A DNA stretch of 64,000 nt. Source: Paraburkholderia fynbosensis. GTDB taxonomy: Bacteria > Pseudomonadota > Gammaproteobacteria > Burkholderiales > Burkholderiaceae. The stretch spans positions 80,332 to 144,331 of the forward strand of contig NZ_CADIKI010000025.1 in assembly GCF_902859935.1 (NCBI RefSeq), in the 5' to 3' direction. Positions 1 through 8,762 of this stretch are shown here, piece after piece. The position numbers and the translations under genes are program-made. The first letter of the stretch is position 1. Every line of letters begins with the position of its first letter. The notes beneath the pieces are model-generated. The model made no database searches. It was not told the DNA's origin and saw only the letters and a list, made by a program, of their open reading frames with translations.

Positions 1-64
1 GGCCTGCGCCGCGTCCATTTTCTTCACCGATCCGACTCTACGCGGCCTGGGCCGCACCCTTGCC

Positions 65-766
65 ATGCCCGATTTACCTCTTCATTTGTGGTATGCGATC
101 ACCAGTCTCGGCGGGGCCGGCATGACATTGCCGCTCGCGTTCGCCATCGCGCTCTGGCTGGGGCTTGGCTATACGTGGCGCATGGCGGCGGGCTGGCTGC
201 TGCTGCTCGGCGCGGCGATCGGCTTGGTGACCGTCACCAAGCTGGCGTTTCTCGGCTGGGGCGTCGGCGTGCGCGAGCTGGATTTCACGGGCGTCAGCGG
301 CCACGCAATGCTATCCACTGCCGTCTATCCGGTCGCGCTGTTCCTGATGCTGCTGCCCGCGCGTCCCGCCGTCCGGCTGATCGGCGTCGTGCTGGGGCTG
401 GCTGCGGGGATTGCGGTGGGTTTATCGCGCGTCGCGCTGAGTGCTCATTCGCCGTCTGAAGCGGTCACGGGTTGCCTCGTCGGCGCACTGGCTGCGCTGG
501 TGTTCGTGCGCATGGCGTGGAATGCTGAACCCGGCCGTCTGTCGGCACTGCCGGTCGCGATCAGCATGCTCGTTCTCGCTGTGCTGATGCACGGCGTACA
601 CGTGCCGACCCAGCGCTGGGTGACGAACATCGCGCTGACCGTATCCGGCCATGACAGGCCGTTCATCCGGGCCAAGTGGAAAGCCCTACGCAATGTCCAT
701 CCGGCCACGGCGCCGCTCTCGCAAACGCTGAACACGCTCGCGCCGGCGCACGCGTCCCGCGTCTGA
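65..766 (+). CDS. PAP2-superfamily membrane phosphatase
   Basis: A 233-residue polytopic protein. It is very hydrophobic over roughly residues 15-150. It carries two pieces of the PAP2 phosphatase signature: SGHAM near residue 79, and SRVALSAHSPSEA near residue 120, which matches the family pattern SRxxxxxHxxxD but with Glu for the usual Asp. PAP2 proteins remove phosphate from lipid pyrophosphates or phosphatidic acid at the membrane; the substrate cannot be told here. There is no good ribosome-binding site before this ATG, and the frame stays open to the window edge, so the true start may lie upstream of base 1. Family call good, function only inferred. Confidence 0.7.
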   Translation: MPDLPLHLWYAITSLGGAGMTLPLAFAIALWLGLGYTWRMAAGWLLLLGAAIGLVTVTKLAFLGWGVGVRELDFTGVSGHAMLSTAVYPVALFLMLLPARPAVRLIGVVLGLAAGIAVGLSRVALSAHSPSEAVTGCLVGALAALVFVRMAWNAEPGRLSALPVAISMLVLAVLMHGVHVPTQRWVTNIALTVSGHDRPFIRAKWKALRNVHPATAPLSQTLNTLAPAHASRV

Positions 767-826
767 ACACCCCCTGCTGCATCCCGAAGCGCTTAATGCG
801 CGTGGTTCACGTTTCGTCACGAGTAC

Positions 827-850
827 CGTTATAACCAGTCATATATTACG
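827..850. promoter_or_regulatory. Putative ModE operator upstream of modA
   Basis: A 24-bp imperfect palindrome with outer arms CGTTAT (827-832) and ATTACG (845-850), about 50 bp before modA. Spacing and arms resemble the molybdate-responsive ModE box of enterobacteria (CGTTAT...ATAACG). A modE gene lies just downstream of modABC. Seen: the palindrome. Inferred: ModE binding and repression when molybdate is plentiful. Confidence 0.55.
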
Positions 851-900
851 ATAGCGTTTTAACCTGCCGCTCCGGTCCGCGCCGGACACCCTGCTCCTCC

Positions 901-1674
901 ATGACACTTGCCCGCCGCTTTCTGAAACACGCGCTGAGCGTCGCCAGCGCGCTGTCAGTCGTGATCAGCGCGAATGCTTGCGCCGACGAACTCGTCGTCT
1001 CCGCCGCCGCCAGTCTCACCAACGCGTTCAAGGCAGTCAGCGACGTCTTCGAGCAGCAGCATCCGGGCACCAAGGTGTTGCTGAATTTCGGCGCTTCCGA
1101 CGTGTTGATGCAGCAGATCGTCAAAGGCGCGCCCGCCGACGTGTTCGCCTCCGCGGATCAGAAGGCCATGGACAAGGCCGCCGCCGAAAAGGTGATCGTG
1201 CCGGCCACGCGCCGCGACTTTGCCGCCAATTCGCTGGTGCTGATCGTCCCGTCCGACAGCCGTTTCTCACCGGCTACGTTGAACAATCTGGCGTCGGCGA
1301 ACGTGAAACGGATCGCATTCGGCGATCCGGCCTCGGTGCCGGTCGGCCGCTATACGCAGGGCGCGCTACTGGCCGCCGGCGTATGGGACGCGGTAAGCGC
1401 GAAGGCGGTGCTGGCGTCGAACGTGCGTCAGAGCCTCGACTATGTGGCGCGCGGTGAAGTCGACGCGGGCTTCGTATTCAGCACCGACGCCGCGGTCATG
1501 CCGGACAAGGTCAAGGTCGCGCTGAACGTGCCGACGCAAATGCCGATCACCTACCCGGTCGCGCAGATTGAAGGCAGCCGCCACGCGGAGGACGCCCAGG
1601 CCTTCATGAACTTCGTGATGTCGCCGGCCGGCCAGAGCGTGCTCGCGAAGTACGGCTTCAAGCCCGCCCATTAA
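901..1674 (+). CDS. modA: Molybdate ABC transporter, periplasmic binding protein
   Basis: A 257-residue protein with a Sec signal peptide (hydrophobic stretch, cleavage near ANACA-DEL, residue 28). It then shows the ModA fold: VSAAASLTNAF near the mature N-terminus, FGASDVLMQQI, PVGRYTQ and NVRQSLDYV, which supply the Ser, Ala and Tyr ligands of the oxyanion. It captures molybdate (or tungstate) in the periplasm and hands it to ModBC. It is the first gene of modABC, followed after 24 bp by modB. The putative ModE box lies about 50 bp upstream. Length is typical for the family. Confidence 0.95.
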   Translation: MTLARRFLKHALSVASALSVVISANACADELVVSAAASLTNAFKAVSDVFEQQHPGTKVLLNFGASDVLMQQIVKGAPADVFASADQKAMDKAAAEKVIVPATRRDFAANSLVLIVPSDSRFSPATLNNLASANVKRIAFGDPASVPVGRYTQGALLAAGVWDAVSAKAVLASNVRQSLDYVARGEVDAGFVFSTDAAVMPDKVKVALNVPTQMPITYPVAQIEGSRHAEDAQAFMNFVMSPAGQSVLAKYGFKPAH

Positions 1675-1698
1675 CGCCAACGGGACTCGCACGCGCTC

Positions 1699-2373
1699 AT
1701 GCAACAGGCCTGGATTCCGCTTCTGCTGTCGTTGAAAGTGGCGGGTTGGGCTACCGCGCTCACCCTGCTGTTCGGCGTCGCGGCGGCCTTTGGTTTATCG
1801 CGCTGGCGCTCCGGCGCGCGCGACGTGGTCGATTCGTTGCTGATGCTGCCGCTCGTGCTGCCGCCCACTGTGCTCGGCTACTACCTGCTCGTGCTGCTCG
1901 GACGCCGCGGCGTGATCGGCGCGTGGCTCGACCGCTTCGACATCCAGTTGGTGTTCACTTGGCAGGGGGCGGTGATCGCGTCGACAGTCGTGGCGTTTCC
2001 CTTGGTGCTGAAATCGGCGCGCGCCGCGTTCGAATCCGTCGATCCCCAGCTCGAACGGGCCGCGCGCACCCTCGGCGTCAGCGAAACGGCGGTCTTTTTC
2101 CGCGTGACCCTGCCGCTCGCCGCGCGCGGCATTCTCGCGGGCGGCCTGCTGGCGTTCGCGCGCGCGCTCGGCGAATTCGGCGCGACGCTGATGATCGCGG
2201 GCAACCTGCCGGGCCGCACACAAACGCTCTCGGTGGCGGTGTATTCGGCCGTGCAAGCCGGCGACGACAGCACCGCGAATTTCCTCGTACTCGTGACCTC
2301 GGCGACGTGCGTTGTGATCCTGCTGCTCGCGGGCCGTCTGGTGCCGCAGCACACGCTTTTGAGTTCGCGCTGA
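1699..2373 (+). CDS. modB: Molybdate ABC transporter, permease
   Basis: A 224-residue inner-membrane protein with about five transmembrane segments. The cytoplasmic EAA loop contacts the ATPase: residues about 120-165 contain RTLGVSETAVFFRVTLPLA and then ARALGEFGATLMIAG, typical of ModB/CysT permeases. It forms the membrane channel for molybdate with ModA and ModC. It lies 24 bp after modA and its stop is one base before the modC ATG, so translation is probably coupled. Confidence 0.95.
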   Translation: MQQAWIPLLLSLKVAGWATALTLLFGVAAAFGLSRWRSGARDVVDSLLMLPLVLPPTVLGYYLLVLLGRRGVIGAWLDRFDIQLVFTWQGAVIASTVVAFPLVLKSARAAFESVDPQLERAARTLGVSETAVFFRVTLPLAARGILAGGLLAFARALGEFGATLMIAGNLPGRTQTLSVAVYSAVQAGDDSTANFLVLVTSATCVVILLLAGRLVPQHTLLSSR

Positions 2374-2374
2374 C

Positions 2375-3076
2375 ATGCCGCTCGCCGTCGACATTCGCAA
2401 GACTTTCGAGAGCGCCGAGCGTCGCTTCACGCTCGACGTGTCGTTCCGGGCGACCACTCAGCGCGTGGTGTTGTTCGGGCCGTCCGGTGCGGGCAAGAGT
2501 CTGACCTTGCAGGCGATCGCCGGGCTCCTGCGTCCCGACGAAGGCGCGATCACGCTGCATGGCGACGCGCTGTTCGACAGCACGCGCGGTGTCGATCTGA
2601 AACCGCAAGCGCGCCAGATCGCCTACCTGTTTCAGGACTACGCACTGTTTCCGCATCTGAACGTGCGGCAGAACATCGGCTTCGGCTTGCGACAGGGCTG
2701 GTTCAATCCGCGCGCGCGGCACGCGCATCCGCAAGTCGACTACTGGCTCGACGCGCTGGAATTGAAGAACGTCGCGGGCAATCATCCGGTGCAGTTGTCG
2801 GGTGGACAGAAGCAGCGTGTGGCGCTGGCGCGGGCGCTGGTCGCGCAACCCCGGCTGCTACTGCTGGACGAGCCCTTTTCCGCGCTCGATAGCGCATTGC
2901 GCCGACGCATGCGCGAGGAGCTGTCGGACCTGCAAACGCGGCTCGATATTCCGATGGTGTTGATCACACACGATCCCGACGACGTCGCCGCGTTCGGCGA
3001 TCAGGTCGTGCAAGTCAGCGATGGTTGCGTGCGCGAGAATCACCCGTTTGCGGGCTACGCGCGTAGCGAGCTTTGA
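2375..3076 (+). CDS. modC: Molybdate ABC transporter, ATPase (short form)
   Basis: A 233-residue ABC ATPase. Walker A GPSGAGKS lies near residue 32, Q-loop LFQDYALFPHL near 86, signature LSGGQKQRVALARAL near 140, Walker B LLLLDEPFSALD near 160 and the switch His in ITHD near 193. It powers molybdate import through ModB. Well-studied ModC proteins are about 350 residues because a TOBE/MOP oxyanion-binding domain follows the ATPase; here the protein stops at the ATPase. The molybdate-binding TOBE domains of this locus sit only in ModE. Family assignment is firm; molybdate rather than sulfate is deduced from modA and modE. Confidence 0.93.
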   Translation: MPLAVDIRKTFESAERRFTLDVSFRATTQRVVLFGPSGAGKSLTLQAIAGLLRPDEGAITLHGDALFDSTRGVDLKPQARQIAYLFQDYALFPHLNVRQNIGFGLRQGWFNPRARHAHPQVDYWLDALELKNVAGNHPVQLSGGQKQRVALARALVAQPRLLLLDEPFSALDSALRRRMREELSDLQTRLDIPMVLITHDPDDVAAFGDQVVQVSDGCVRENHPFAGYARSEL

Positions 3077-3079
3077 CTC

Positions 3080-3106
3080 AAGCTGGCACGCTGCGGGCCA
3101 GCTTTT
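3080..3106 (+). terminator. Terminator of modABC
   Basis: An 8-bp stem AAGCTGGC (3080-3087) / GCCAGCTT (3097-3104) with a 9-base loop, followed by T residues. It begins three bases after the modC stop and separates modABC from the convergent modE. Confidence 0.75.
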
Positions 3107-3143
3107 ACGGGTGCGGTTTGCGCCATCGCCCCCTTCGCCGCCC

Positions 3144-3980
3144 TCAATCCTTCACCCCAAGAATCACGCTCGAGGCCTTGAACGCCGCGACGGCGTTCGA
3201 GCCTTCCGCGAGACCGAGCGCATCGACGCTTTCGTTAGTGACCACCGCCGTGACGACCGCGCCGCCCTCAAGCATCAGCGACACCTCGGCATTCACCGCG
3301 CCACGCTTCACGCTCTGCACGGCGCCGCGCAACTGATTACGCGCCGACAGCTTGAGCGGCGTGCCGCTTTCGTGTTCGACGAGCAGCACGACCCACGACG
3401 CCTTGATCAGCGCGAACGCAGCCACACCCTCGACCAGGCCCAGCGCCTCGGTGCTCTCGTGCGTGAGGACGGCGACGATCGTGTGCCCACCGGGCAGCAC
3501 CAGCGAGACTTCGTCGTTGACCGTGCCGCGCGTGATTGCCGACACCGTGCCGTAGAACTGATTGCGCGCGCTGGTCTTCACGCCGATGCGGCCGATCAGA
3601 TCCCAATCTGTCGCGAAGCCTTCGATCGCCGCGCCCGCGCGTTCGAGAAAGCGCCGATGTTCGCGTTCGACAGCGTGAAACGTCTCGATCAGCTTCACCG
3701 CGCGCGGCGTGAGCGTGGTGCCGCCACCACCTTTGCCGCCCGTCAGGCGCACGACGAGGGGCTCGCCGGCGAGGTTGTTCATCGTATCGACGGCGTCCCA
3801 TGCGCCCTTGTAGCTCATGCCGACCGCTTTCGCCGCGCTGGTGATCGAGCCGGTTTCGCCAATCGCCGCGAGCAGCGCAATGCGCGGCGCGCCGCCGAGC
3901 GTCTGCGCGCCGGCCTGGAACCAGACGGAACCGCCGAATTCAAGAGAATCGTGGGAAGGATCGGTGCGGTCGGATGTCAT
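3144..3980 (-). CDS. modE: Molybdate-responsive transcription regulator ModE
   Basis: A 278-residue protein. The N-terminal winged helix (about residues 28-95) contains GETGSITSAAKAVGMSYKGA and the glycine-rich wing RLTGGKGGGGTTLT. Two tandem TOBE/MOP domains follow, each opening with SARNQ (about residues 135-200 and 208-276), which bind molybdate. Full-length ModE dimerises, binds molybdate and represses the transporter operon. I chose the ATG at 3980 because a TATAAT box lies just upstream of it (4020-4025, minus strand); a longer in-frame GTG start at 4052 would place that box inside the gene. It is convergent to modABC. Confidence 0.93.
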   Translation of the reverse strand: MTSDRTDPSHDSLEFGGSVWFQAGAQTLGGAPRIALLAAIGETGSITSAAKAVGMSYKGAWDAVDTMNNLAGEPLVVRLTGGKGGGGTTLTPRAVKLIETFHAVEREHRRFLERAGAAIEGFATDWDLIGRIGVKTSARNQFYGTVSAITRGTVNDEVSLVLPGGHTIVAVLTHESTEALGLVEGVAAFALIKASWVVLLVEHESGTPLKLSARNQLRGAVQSVKRGAVNAEVSLMLEGGAVVTAVVTNESVDALGLAEGSNAVAAFKASSVILGVKD

Positions 3981-4016
3981 GGCGAGGAGCGGTGGAAGGT
4001 CCGGAACGGACAGCGG

Positions 4017-4030
4017 ATCATTATAACGAT
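4017..4030 (-). promoter_or_regulatory. modE -10 region overlapping a near-palindrome
   Basis: On the minus strand 4025-4020 reads TATAAT, a perfect -10 hexamer, giving a transcript of about 30 bases before the modE ATG. The surrounding 14 bp ATCATTATAACGAT is nearly palindromic and resembles a ModE half-site (TATAACGAT). I could not find a convincing -35. Autoregulation by ModE is only a possibility. Confidence 0.4.
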
Positions 4031-4185
4031 GCGTACCTGAGCCACCGCCCACTCGACTGGCGCGTCAGGCTTCAGAAGCCGCCCCGGATGCCGTTATTCA
4101 GCATGAACGTCAGACAATGAGAATTTTTCATTAGAAAACATGAAGTCGGCGCCCCCCTTTTATTCCGATCGAGAGATTTTGCAAG

Positions 4186-5859
4186 ATGCAGTGGCTTTCC
4201 AATCTCAAGCTTAGTCAGAAGCTTGTGGGCTCATTGATGTTGTGCGCATTCGTTACTGCCATCGTCGGTACGGTTGGTGTGCTCAAAGTCCGCGAAGTCG
4301 CGACGATGCAGACCGAAATGTACGATCGCGAATTCATTCCGGTGCGCCAGGACGGCACCGCCGCATGGCAGGCCGCTTCGCATTTTCGCCGGCTGTATTC
4401 GTACATCCTGAACCCCGATCCTGCCGGCAGGGCCGACACGGTCAGACTGAATCACGGTGGCGAAGCCGCCATCCTTGCCGCGTTCGACTACGAACGCACG
4501 CACGCATCCAACGACGCGCAAAGGCAGTTGCTCAGCGATTTCGACACCACCTGGCCGGCCTATATGAAGTCGGTCGCGAAGGTCGAAGCGCTCGCCGACC
4601 AGGGAGACCAGACGGGTGCGCTCGCCGAGTTGAAATCGACCACCGACCCGATGCACGTCAAGCTGCGCACCCTGATGATCAAACTGTCGGACGTGCGCGA
4701 CGAGCTCGCGAAGCAGCGTGTCGCTGACGGCGCCACGCTGGTCGCGTCGGTGACGTGGTGGATCGCGATCTGCGCGCTCGTCGGCGTGGCGGTTGCCATT
4801 GGCCTCGGGCTGGTGGTCACGCGCGCGGTCGTGCGGCAGATCGGCGGTGAACCGGCGGCGGTCGCGCAGGTTGTCGAGCAGATTGCCAGCGGCGACCTGA
4901 GCGCACGTGTCGACGCCGGCGCCGCAGATCGCCGCAGCATCCTGTACGCCGTCGCGCGCATGCAGGAGCGGCTCGCGACGACGATCGGCTCGATTCGCGA
5001 AAGCGCCGAGTCGGTCAGCGTGGCGTCGAAACAGATCGCCAGCGGCAACATCGACTTGTCCGCGCGGACCGAAGAGCAGGCCGCCTCGCTCGAACAGACC
5101 GCGGCCAGCATGCAGGAACTGACGCAGACGGTCAGCCAGAACAGCGACAACGCGCGTCATGCGAATACGCTCGCGCTGAAAGCCGCCAATGTCGCCGACA
5201 CGGGCAGCACCGCCGTCGAAGGCATGGTGCAGACGATCGGTCAGATCAGCAGCAGTTCGGCGAGAATTTCCGACATCACAGGTGTGATCGAAGGCATCGC
5301 GTTCCAGACCAACATCCTCGCGCTGAACGCGGCGGTCGAGGCCGCGCGCGCGGGTGAGCAGGGGCGTGGATTCGCGGTCGTCGCGAGCGAGGTGCGCAGT
5401 CTCGCGCAGCGCTCGGCCAGCGCGGCAAAGGAGATCAAGGAAATGATCTCGACCTCGGTCGCGACGATTCAGGGCGGCACGCAGCAGGCGTCGGAAGTCA
5501 GTGCGACGATGGTCGATATCAAGGAAGCGATCCGCCGCGTGTCGGATATCGTCGGCGAGATCGCCACGGCCTCCGAGGAACAGAACCGCAGCATCCAGCA
5601 GGTCGGCCAGGCCGTGACGCAAATGGACGAGACCACGCAGCAAAATGCGGCTCTCGTTGAACAGGCCGCGGCGGCTGCGCAATCGCTTGAAGGGCAGGCG
5701 GGGAAGATGAAGCAGGCTGTGTCGGTGTTTCGTATTGGGGAGGCTCGAGGCTTTGCTGCGACGATGAGGCCTGTGGTTGACGAGGTGTCGGCGAAGTCTG
5801 CAGGTACGCTGCCGAAGCGGGCGCCCGCGAGCGGGAACAGTGACTGGGCTACGTTCTAG
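4186..5859 (+). CDS. Methyl-accepting chemotaxis protein
   Basis: A 557-residue chemoreceptor. There is a short cytoplasmic start, TM1 at about residues 11-31, a periplasmic four-helix-bundle sensor domain (about 35-185), TM2 at about 187-210 and a HAMP linker (about 210-262). A long helical signalling domain follows, whose hairpin tip contains AFQTNILALNAAVEAARAG near residue 375 and EQGRGFAVVASEVRSLAQ. It transmits periplasmic ligand signals to CheW/CheA. The C-terminus ends in DWATF, close to the NWETF-type pentapeptide that tethers CheR/CheB, so this may be a high-abundance receptor. The ligand is unknown. It stands alone, with no che genes beside it. Confidence 0.93.
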   Translation: MQWLSNLKLSQKLVGSLMLCAFVTAIVGTVGVLKVREVATMQTEMYDREFIPVRQDGTAAWQAASHFRRLYSYILNPDPAGRADTVRLNHGGEAAILAAFDYERTHASNDAQRQLLSDFDTTWPAYMKSVAKVEALADQGDQTGALAELKSTTDPMHVKLRTLMIKLSDVRDELAKQRVADGATLVASVTWWIAICALVGVAVAIGLGLVVTRAVVRQIGGEPAAVAQVVEQIASGDLSARVDAGAADRRSILYAVARMQERLATTIGSIRESAESVSVASKQIASGNIDLSARTEEQAASLEQTAASMQELTQTVSQNSDNARHANTLALKAANVADTGSTAVEGMVQTIGQISSSSARISDITGVIEGIAFQTNILALNAAVEAARAGEQGRGFAVVASEVRSLAQRSASAAKEIKEMISTSVATIQGGTQQASEVSATMVDIKEAIRRVSDIVGEIATASEEQNRSIQQVGQAVTQMDETTQQNAALVEQAAAAAQSLEGQAGKMKQAVSVFRIGEARGFAATMRPVVDEVSAKSAGTLPKRAPASGNSDWATF

Positions 5860-5977
5860 TTTCGGCCCGCTGTTTGGCGCGCGGATGTAGCGGTGTTCGC
5901 CGAGGGTCGAGCCGCTGCACCGCTTGACGCGGCCAGACTGGATTAGCGCATTCGATGTCTTGCGGTGTCCGGTTTTC

Positions 5978-6856
5978 TCACGTCAAAAGCCGTCCCCACT
6001 CAAAATCGACCCGGTCAGGTCTCGTTGGAACCACGCCGGCACCGGGTGTAAAGGTTAGCTCACCAAAGTACACGTCATTGTCGGGGGCGTACAGGTCGAC
6101 GCGAACATAATTGAAGTCTTCGGAAAGGACAACGGCCGTCTCCAGTATCGATTCCAGATTCTCCGGCGGCGGCTGGGGTGTCGTGCTGCGAGCGTAGGGA
6201 CCGATCCCAACGTCGAGGTGATTCCATTGAACGTCGTACACGTCGCCACGTGTGTCACTTCCGAATCGGTCCGAGATCACGACGATAAACATCATCGGGC
6301 GGCCGGGCCGGCCGCCGAAGCAGTGCACTTTGTAATCGGCGGGAATCTGGCCGCGTTCGTCGAGAAGGAGATCCTCGAAGAAAATGCGAGGCTGGATTTC
6401 CCGGTAATGGCGCTCCCGCGCAATCTTGTAGAAGTCGGTAGACGTCCATCGATTCGCCAGAAGCTGCAGATCCTCAAACGTTCGTTGCGACTTGTCCCAA
6501 ACGATTTCGACAAAACTGCTTCCATGATTCGCTTTCATCACAAAGGAATTCGGCAGCGCATCGAAGACTGCTCGCGTGAATACCTCGGGCGACGAAATCA
6601 GGGGGATCAGATACTTCTCACCGACCTTGGCCCTGACATACTCCCGCACGGCAAGTTTGTCGGTCAACGCGCCGTATCGCGGGTCTGGCCGTAAGCTGCG
6701 TTGCAAGATCTTCTCGTTGAATGTTTTCGGGTGCAACAGGTTCGGGAAGCGGCCAATGTGCTTCCGATGCAGGAGGCTGAGGAAAATCGGATCCGGAATC
6801 AGTTGTTTTGCACTGTCCTTCATCCGTTGAACAATCGCGCTGGGTGCGCGGGGCAT
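5978..6856 (-). CDS. TupA-like ATP-grasp family protein
   Basis: A 292-residue protein with TupA-like ATP-grasp motifs: HPKTFNEKI near residue 42, TDKLAVREYV, KYLIPLI, FVMKANHGSS, ADYKVHCFGG and a metal-binding end NYVRVDLY...GELTFTPGAG. Relatives join an amino acid to a sugar or peptide carrier in cell-surface polymers; the substrate here is unknown. The start at 6856 has GGGAG six bases upstream; an in-frame ATG at 6883 lacks such a site. The gene and its upstream region are visibly lower in GC than their neighbours (43% in one 60-base line near 6500), which hints at horizontal acquisition. It has no partner genes nearby. Confidence 0.75.
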   Translation of the reverse strand: MPRAPSAIVQRMKDSAKQLIPDPIFLSLLHRKHIGRFPNLLHPKTFNEKILQRSLRPDPRYGALTDKLAVREYVRAKVGEKYLIPLISSPEVFTRAVFDALPNSFVMKANHGSSFVEIVWDKSQRTFEDLQLLANRWTSTDFYKIARERHYREIQPRIFFEDLLLDERGQIPADYKVHCFGGRPGRPMMFIVVISDRFGSDTRGDVYDVQWNHLDVGIGPYARSTTPQPPPENLESILETAVVLSEDFNYVRVDLYAPDNDVYFGELTFTPGAGVVPTRPDRVDFEWGRLLT

Positions 6857-7281
6857 AGTCATCTCCCAACAGTGACTGGGCATTCATGGGCCACCGAGGT
6901 ACGTTCGCCGTGTGGCTCGATTTCGCCTCCCGGCTTTGTCATTCTCATTCGCTCGGGCAGCGGTGTCTGTGGAACGTCTATCGCGTCGCGAAGTGCGCTT
7001 CAAAATGGCCGCACATATTTGAGGCGCGGCGCACAGTCAACCTATCGGGCTGCCGCCCCACCGTTCTCGCCGGCCTGCGCGACAGCTGAATACAAACACT
7101 TACATGTTGCGCTGAAGCATAGCCCCGGGAAACCCAGTCGACAGTTCATGGCGCAAAACAAAGAGATATCGGCAGATTAAGTTGTGCGCTTCGGCGGCTC
7201 CGAAGGGAGCGGCGGCCGATCTCCACAGGTCGCATGGAACATGCGCCACGCGGCCCCGCCCGAAGGAAGCGGCCCACTCAT
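6857..7281. other. Intergenic region, no gene supported
   Basis: About 425 bases between the ATP-grasp gene start and the tautomerase end. Short open frames are present on both strands but have no ribosome-binding site and no recognisable protein features. The composition is lower in GC than the surroundings. It must hold the promoter of the ATP-grasp gene; I found no clear -35/-10 pair. Confidence 0.5.
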
Positions 7282-7665
7282 TCACTCAGCATACTGGGCC
7301 ACGCCATTCCCGAACGACCAGTTCTCCTTCACCACCTCGACGAGACTGATGAACACATCCTCTCGCCGTACCCCCGGCGACTTCGCCAGCTCTTCGACAA
7401 TGCGCCGGTACAACGCCTTCTTCTGCTCGATCGAGCGCGTGTTACTCACTGTCAGTTGAATCACGACGAAATCGTCGCTGCGCTCGATATTCAGATAACG
7501 CCGGTCATAGATCAGATTGTCGGCGTCGTGCTCGGTGATCAGCACGAACTGGTCGTCCTTCGGCACGTTAAAAGTGTCGACCAGCGAGCGCTGAATGCCC
7601 TCGGTCAGCGCTTTCCGGTATTCGGCCGGCTTGCCGGCGCGCAATGCGATTCGTGTGAGCGGCAT
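7282..7665 (-). CDS. Tautomerase-superfamily protein
   Basis: A 127-residue protein that begins Met-Pro; removal of Met exposes the N-terminal proline that is the catalytic base of 4-oxalocrotonate tautomerase relatives. The rest (IALRAGKPAEYRKALTEGI, then FVVIQLTVSNTRS and REDVFISLVEV) fits the longer two-repeat tautomerase subfamily. Substrate unknown. An excellent ribosome-binding site AAGGAG lies 9 bases before the ATG. It is transcribed divergently from a LysR regulator 100 bp away, which probably controls it. Confidence 0.8.
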   Translation of the reverse strand: MPLTRIALRAGKPAEYRKALTEGIQRSLVDTFNVPKDDQFVLITEHDADNLIYDRRYLNIERSDDFVVIQLTVSNTRSIEQKKALYRRIVEELAKSPGVRREDVFISLVEVVKENWSFGNGVAQYAE

Positions 7666-7765
7666 GATGAAACTCCTTACTTGTTCCGATTAGGTAAACA
7701 CAGCTTAGGTGCGCCCAGCCATAATAAAAAGACATCATTGGCTATTTCATCTATATTCATTAGAA

Positions 7766-8617
7766 ATGAAAGTTCTCGATCTCGATGCGGTGCGAGCCTT
7801 CGTTCTGGTCGCTGATATGCATAGTTTCACGCGTGCAGCGGACGCGCTCGACACGACGCAATCGGCCGTCAGTCTGAAGCTCAAACGGCTGGAAGCGCAT
7901 CTGGGCAAACAATTGCTGGAGCGAACGCCGCGCGTGGTGCGCCTGTCCGCCGACGGCCACGCGTTTCTTGCCGCCGCGCGCGAGTTGCTGAACGCACACG
8001 AGCGCGCGCTGGGTTCATTGTCAGTGGAGCGCCGACGGCTGGTGCTGGGGCTCAGCGAGCACGTCGCGGGCCCAGATCTGCCGCTGCTGCTCGGCCGGCT
8101 CAATGCGCACGACCCCGGTCTGGTGCTCGAGTTGCATATGGGTCAGTCGGCGGCGCTGCTCGCGCAATTCGATGAGCGTCGGCTCAATGCGGCGATTGTC
8201 CGCTATGGCGCCGACGAACCACCGCGCGACGACGCGCAAGTGCTGTTCAGCGAACCGCTCGGCTGGCTCGCGACACCCACGTGGCTGCCGAGAGCCGGCA
8301 ATCCGTTGGCGCTGGCGCTGCTGAGTCCGCCCTGCAACGTGCGCGACGTGGCGCTGCGCACGCTGAAGGAGGCGGGAATTGCGTGGCAGGAGGTATTCAT
8401 CGGCGGCGGGGTCGCGGCCGTCGGCGCGGCAGTGGCGGCGGGACTGGCCGTGTCGCCGCTGGCGCGCAGGGTGGCGCCGCGGGGTCTGGTCGATGTCGGC
8501 GCGCGGCTTGGCTTGCCGGCGCTGCCGGAGTCGCGCGTTACGTTGCATTCGCGGGTGCGCGACCCGCGCTCGGTGGAAACGCTGCGTCTCGTAACGAACG
8601 GGCTGGCGACCGCGTGA
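7766..8617 (+). CDS. LysR-family transcriptional regulator
   Basis: A 283-residue LysR regulator. The N-terminal winged helix (about residues 5-65) contains SFTRAADALDTTQSAVSLKL, and a ligand-binding domain follows. I chose the ATG at 7766 because LysR proteins normally begin a few residues before this helix; an upstream GTG at 7709 would add 19 atypical residues. It is divergent from the tautomerase gene. The 100-bp AT-rich intergenic region is where LysR and RNA polymerase sites would be expected. The inducer is unknown. Confidence 0.88.
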   Translation: MKVLDLDAVRAFVLVADMHSFTRAADALDTTQSAVSLKLKRLEAHLGKQLLERTPRVVRLSADGHAFLAAARELLNAHERALGSLSVERRRLVLGLSEHVAGPDLPLLLGRLNAHDPGLVLELHMGQSAALLAQFDERRLNAAIVRYGADEPPRDDAQVLFSEPLGWLATPTWLPRAGNPLALALLSPPCNVRDVALRTLKEAGIAWQEVFIGGGVAAVGAAVAAGLAVSPLARRVAPRGLVDVGARLGLPALPESRVTLHSRVRDPRSVETLRLVTNGLATA

Positions 8618-8762
8618 CGCGCCGCTAGTCTCGCCCAGTCGCGGATCAGGCTCGGCGCGATGCGCTAACGGCTGGCGTCGGCGGCATTGGTCGAGCCGGG
8701 CCGCACAGCATGGGAACCGCCGGGCAGCAAGCCCGGACGCAAACGCGCCGCGTGAGTCGGGA

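Noticed and set aside
4053..4185. A flagellar sigma-28 promoter before the chemoreceptor gene
   Set aside because: CCGAT is present, but no TAAA box at the proper spacing.
7100..7285. A 61-codon minus-strand frame next to the tautomerase
   Set aside because: It overlaps the end of the tautomerase gene, lacks a ribosome-binding site and shows no protein-like pattern.
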